The notes under the pieces were generated by a model, which was given only the letters and a program-made list of their open reading frames with translations, searched no databases and had not been told where the DNA came from. From positions 314 through 7,786 of the forward strand of contig DAGO01000038.1 of assembly GCA_002498185.1 (NCBI GenBank): 7,473 nt of DNA. The letters run 5' to 3'. Made by a program: the position numbers and the translations under genes. Of the stretch, positions 4,838 to 7,473 are shown in pieces (position 1 is the first letter of the stretch; the number at the start of each line of letters is the position of its first letter). This DNA comes from Euryarchaeota archaeon UBA10. GTDB taxonomy: Archaea; Thermoplasmatota; Poseidoniia; Poseidoniales; Poseidoniaceae.

Positions 4838-6367
4838 ATGTGTGGCATTATCGGTCTCGTTGGAAGGCGTGGCTATCACATCAATCAGTTACTGTACGAT
4901 GGACTTACAGTATTGCAGCATCGAGGCCAAGATGCAGCAGGAATGATGACCGAAAATAAAGGAAGATATCATCTTCGCAAGTCTAACGGATTAGTCAAGG
5001 ATGTATTTTACAAGAGGCACATGCAAAATCTGTTGGGTTCAGTAGGAATTGGTCATGTTCGATACCCTACTGCAGGTTCATCATCAGCAGCTGAGGCTCA
5101 GCCATTTTACGTGAACTATCCATTCGGTATTTCACTGGCCCACAATGGCAACTTAACAAATGCTGAAGAGATCAAAGAATTGCTTACTGGTGAATATCGC
5201 AGGCATGTCAACACCAACTCTGATTCTGAATTATTGCTCAATTTGTTGGCTATGGAATTACATTCCAGGACCCATAATCTCACAATTGATGGAGAATTTC
5301 ACGTTGATGTAAAAACAATTTTTTCCTCGGTAGCAGCATTGCACAAACAGATATCAGGTGGTTATGCCTGTGTGTCATTAATCTCACGATATGGAATTCT
5401 TGCTTTCCGTGACCCAAATGGAATTCGTCCATTGATTTTTGGTAGCAGAGAAGTTGATGGAGAGAAAGAGTGGGTTGTGGCTAGCGAATCTGTAGCAATC
5501 CACGCTCTCGGTTTTGAAGTAGAGCGGGATGTTGAGCCTGGTGAAGCGATTTTCTTATCCTCAAACGGGCAGATATATACTCAGCAGTGTGCAGAAGAAA
5601 CCCATCACTCACCATGTATTTTCGAGCATGTCTATTTCTCTAGACCTGATTCAATCATCGACGGAATCTCTGTCTATCAAGCGCGTCTAAACCAGGGTCA
5701 AAGATTAGCAGAAAGAATTCTTGAACAATTCCCGGACCACGATATTGATGCAGTTATTCCAGTTCCCGACTCAGGAAGATATGCTGCCCTGCAGATGGCA
5801 GGAACATTAGGCGTAGAATACCGAGAAGGCTTCGTCAAAAATCGTTACATTGGTCGCACTTTCATCATGCCGGGACAAGCGATGAGAAAGAAATCAGTTA
5901 GGCGTAAGTTGAACGCAATACCTCACGAGTTTAAGGGCAAGAATGTGCTTTTAGTCGATGATTCAATAGTCAGAGGGACGACCTCGGCTCAGATTGTTGA
6001 AATGGCTAGAGAAGTTGGTGCGAACAAGGTTTACTTCGCATCAGCAGCACCTCCAGTAAGGTTTCCAAACGTGTATGGTATAGATATGCCAGCGGTTACA
6101 GAATTCATTGCCAATGACAAGACAGTAGACGAAATTGGTGAAGAAATTGGAGCTGACAAATTATTCTATCAAACCCTCGAGGACTTGATAGAAGTAACCA
6201 GTATCAACGGAGACCAGTCCTGGGATGCCAGTTGTTTCAATGGTGAATATGTTACAGGTAATGTTTCTCAGGAATATTTGGATGCACTTGAGGCGGCAAG
6301 AAACGATTCCGCGAAGACCGTGAATGTACTTTCAGATGAAATAATTGGCTTGCACAACGATGAGTGA
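4838..6367 (+). CDS. purF: Amidophosphoribosyltransferase (PurF), E. coli type
   Basis: A 509-residue enzyme for the first committed step of purine synthesis: PRPP + glutamine to 5-phosphoribosylamine. It begins MCGIIGLVG with no propeptide, so C2 becomes the N-terminal nucleophile of the Ntn glutaminase domain. Visible glutaminase residues include HRGQDAAG (28-35), R75 in RYPTAG, N103-G104 and D129. The phosphoribosyltransferase domain has the PRPP loop VLLVDDSIVRGTT (370-382) and the 'KNRYIGRTFIMPGQ' flexible segment. Signatures such as HRGQDAAG, RYPTAGSSSAAEAQPF and FPNVYGID are those of the E. coli-type enzyme, which lacks an Fe-S cluster. The Bacillus/methanogen type has HRGQEGAG, RYSTTG and HPCFYGID. 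The length also fits the E. coli type. Only a weak ribosome-binding site (GGGCGAG) precedes the ATG. L37e lies 65 bases upstream and the ThiI-like gene follows after 9 bases. Confidence 0.97.
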   Translation: MCGIIGLVGRRGYHINQLLYDGLTVLQHRGQDAAGMMTENKGRYHLRKSNGLVKDVFYKRHMQNLLGSVGIGHVRYPTAGSSSAAEAQPFYVNYPFGISLAHNGNLTNAEEIKELLTGEYRRHVNTNSDSELLLNLLAMELHSRTHNLTIDGEFHVDVKTIFSSVAALHKQISGGYACVSLISRYGILAFRDPNGIRPLIFGSREVDGEKEWVVASESVAIHALGFEVERDVEPGEAIFLSSNGQIYTQQCAEETHHSPCIFEHVYFSRPDSIIDGISVYQARLNQGQRLAERILEQFPDHDIDAVIPVPDSGRYAALQMAGTLGVEYREGFVKNRYIGRTFIMPGQAMRKKSVRRKLNAIPHEFKGKNVLLVDDSIVRGTTSAQIVEMAREVGANKVYFASAAPPVRFPNVYGIDMPAVTEFIANDKTVDEIGEEIGADKLFYQTLEDLIEVTSINGDQSWDASCFNGEYVTGNVSQEYLDALEAARNDSAKTVNVLSDEIIGLHNDE

Positions 6368-6376
6368 GATGATTAG

Positions 6377-7303
6377 ATGCAGCAAGCTTGGATACTTCGC
6401 TATGGCGAGCTTGGTCTAAAGAGCAAAATCGTTCGGCGGCAATTTCAACGGGCTCTTTCGAATAATATGGAAAATTTAGCGATCAATTCCCGGGTTTCTT
6501 TGACACAAGGTCGAATCGGATCGATGGAAGTAGTAACGAGTAATTCATCATCCGAAGATGTGGAGAATTTGCTCTGCCACGTTCTGGGAGTTGTAGCAAT
6601 TGACTCTGCAAAAGTCATCGCAAACGTCATCGAGCCTGAAAAGGTAGCAGGGGCTATACTTGCAAATGACGAACTTCGAGGGCAAAAAAGAACATTTGGA
6701 GTCAGAACGAAAAGAATCGGCCCTAAGGACCTTTATCGCTCGCAGGAATATAGTGGTGAAATTGGTCGTTGCATGTGTGAGTTGGACCATAGCCTATCCG
6801 TTGATTTGACCAACCCAGACTTTTGGGTTAGATTGATTCTCGAGCCTGGAAAAGTTTGGCAACTTGGTGATAGAATAGAGGCAGCAGGAGGGCTGCCTCC
6901 TGGTGTTCAAGGGGATGTTCTATGCCGGGTTACTGACGAAGAATCTCTTTTATCCGCATTTTTGATAATGCGCCGAGGTTCAAGAGTTATTCCTGTCGAA
7001 GGTAGTGATGAAGAGATGCTTGAGATTTTGAGGACTTGGGACCCATTTATCGGCAGAAAAACTGCCATAATGGATTTGCATGGAAAAGTCAAGCAAAGAC
7101 ATCCATGGGGAGTTGTAGGCATAACTGTAGAAGAAGGCGAATCTTTGATTCAGCGCCCTGAATCAGATGTGAAAACGGTGCCTTTGTCCACTCTTGAACC
7201 ACTTTGCGGATGGACCGAATCAGAAATTCAAGATCTATCCAAGCATATCAGGGGACCTAGTGAGAATCTGTGCATGCCAAACTTGGATGCATGGGTATCA
7301 TGA
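6377..7303 (+). CDS. ThiI-like THUMP protein with degenerate PP-loop domain
   Basis: A 308-residue relative of ThiI, the enzyme that makes 4-thiouridine at tRNA position 8. The N-terminus 'ILRYGELGLKSKIVRRQF' matches the ThiI ferredoxin-like start, and a THUMP RNA-binding region follows to about residue 165 (FGVRTKRIG, SQEYSGEIG, 'VDLTNPDFWVRLILEPGK'). The linker GGLPPGVQGDVL (171-182) matches ThiI, where it leads into the ATP loop SGGIDSPVA. Here that position reads TDEESLLSA (186-194), so the ATP-binding glycines and Asp-Ser are gone. Later ThiI landmarks survive in weakened form (EEGESLIQ at 252-259; PLSTLEPLCGWTESEI at 269-284). Archaeal ThiI is usually about 380 residues, so the domain is also shortened. 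It probably binds tRNA but should not adenylate it. The frame is intact, which argues for a retained function rather than a pseudogene. Confidence 0.85.
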   Translation: MQQAWILRYGELGLKSKIVRRQFQRALSNNMENLAINSRVSLTQGRIGSMEVVTSNSSSEDVENLLCHVLGVVAIDSAKVIANVIEPEKVAGAILANDELRGQKRTFGVRTKRIGPKDLYRSQEYSGEIGRCMCELDHSLSVDLTNPDFWVRLILEPGKVWQLGDRIEAAGGLPPGVQGDVLCRVTDEESLLSAFLIMRRGSRVIPVEGSDEEMLEILRTWDPFIGRKTAIMDLHGKVKQRHPWGVVGITVEEGESLIQRPESDVKTVPLSTLEPLCGWTESEIQDLSKHIRGPSENLCMPNLDAWVS

Positions 7304-7473
7304 ATGATGGCCTTGCTGGACGATACATGGCGCTTACAGTACCGGTGGTTAGCAAGTTCAATGCAACGGCTAGAATCACTGCTGTATCAAGCGGAATCAA
7401 TCTTGCGTATGGACAGGTTGACGGCAGATTAGTGATAGGTGAGACAGAAATCTCTCTATCTTCGATTTCTTGC
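7300..7473 (+). CDS. N-terminal part of an unidentified protein
   Basis: An open frame of 58 codons starts at ATG 7300, overlapping the ThiI-like gene's stop as ATGA, and runs off the right edge. It reads MNDGLAGRYMALTVPVVSKF, then alternating strand-like segments ('ARITAVSSGINLAYGQVDG', 'RLVIGETEISLSSISC'). There is no signal peptide or hydrophobic helix in this part, and I do not recognise the family. An in-frame ATG ten codons in (7327) is an alternative start. Only a weak ribosome-binding stretch (GGGT) precedes 7300, so translation probably depends on coupling to the preceding gene. Confidence 0.6.
   Translation, partial: MNDGLAGRYMALTVPVVSKFNATARITAVSSGINLAYGQVDGRLVIGETEISLSSISC

Noticed and set aside
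4679..4879. Minus-strand frame across the end of L37e and the start of purF
   Set aside because: It is antisense to two well-identified genes and crosses their gap, with no start signal.
6377..7303. ThiI-like gene as a pseudogene
   Set aside because: The frame is intact for 308 codons, has tight spacing to purF and overlaps the next gene. Loss of the loop looks like functional change rather than decay.
1..7473. CRISPR arrays, insertion sequences, integrase or attachment sites at the tRNA
   Set aside because: No direct repeats of suitable length, transposase-like frames, or duplicated tRNA 3' end were found in the window.

Overview
The window looks like a compact archaeal chromosome segment, most likely a marine euryarchaeon of the Marine Group II / Poseidoniales type or a related Thermoplasmatota lineage. 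The archaeal assignment is firm. It rests on the gene order rpl44e-rps27e-aIF2alpha-nop10-PAC2 on the minus strand, a separate archaeal L37e, and TATA-like boxes at sensible distances from starts. The finer lineage is an inference from moderate GC, tight packing and the mix of archaeal information genes with a bacterial-type purF. No mobile element, CRISPR array or gene-free stretch above 300 bases was seen; the longest gap is about 130 bases.

Layout. Bases 1-78 hold the tail of a plus-strand gene, possibly NfeD-like. A two-helix membrane protein of unknown family follows (130-540). A minus-strand tRNA-Ser(CGA) lies at 557-639, divergent from a small MoaD/ThiS/Urm1-like beta-grasp protein ending in Gly-Gly (693-896). 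That gene meets the minus-strand operon tail to tail, the two stop codons abutting in TGATCA. Read in its own direction (3163 to 897), the operon encodes L44e, S27e (56 aa), aIF2alpha, Nop10 and a PAC2-family proteasome assembly chaperone homologue. It joins ribosome structure, initiation, rRNA pseudouridylation and proteasome assembly in one transcript.

Rightward from about 3263-3296, two overlapping genes encode a predicted seven-helix and a predicted four-helix membrane protein of no recognised family. They are followed by L37e (4599-4772), PurF (4838-6367), a ThiI-like THUMP protein with a destroyed PP-loop (6377-7303), and the start of an unidentified gene that overlaps it by ATGA and runs off the window.

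Most notable points: (1) PurF has Escherichia coli-type signatures rather than the Bacillus/methanogen type, yet sits beside L37e, an adjacency I recall from other archaea; this suggests an in-place interdomain replacement. (2) The ThiI homologue keeps its THUMP region and C-terminal signature but lacks the SGGxDS ATP-binding loop. (3) L44e has lost three of its four usual zinc cysteines while S27e, L37e and Nop10 keep theirs. (4) The aIF2alpha ribosome-binding site can fold into a hairpin against the start codon. (5) A ubiquitin-like Gly-Gly protein abuts a proteasome-chaperone gene. I see no clearly new multi-gene defence or metabolic system; the two membrane proteins are the most open functional question.
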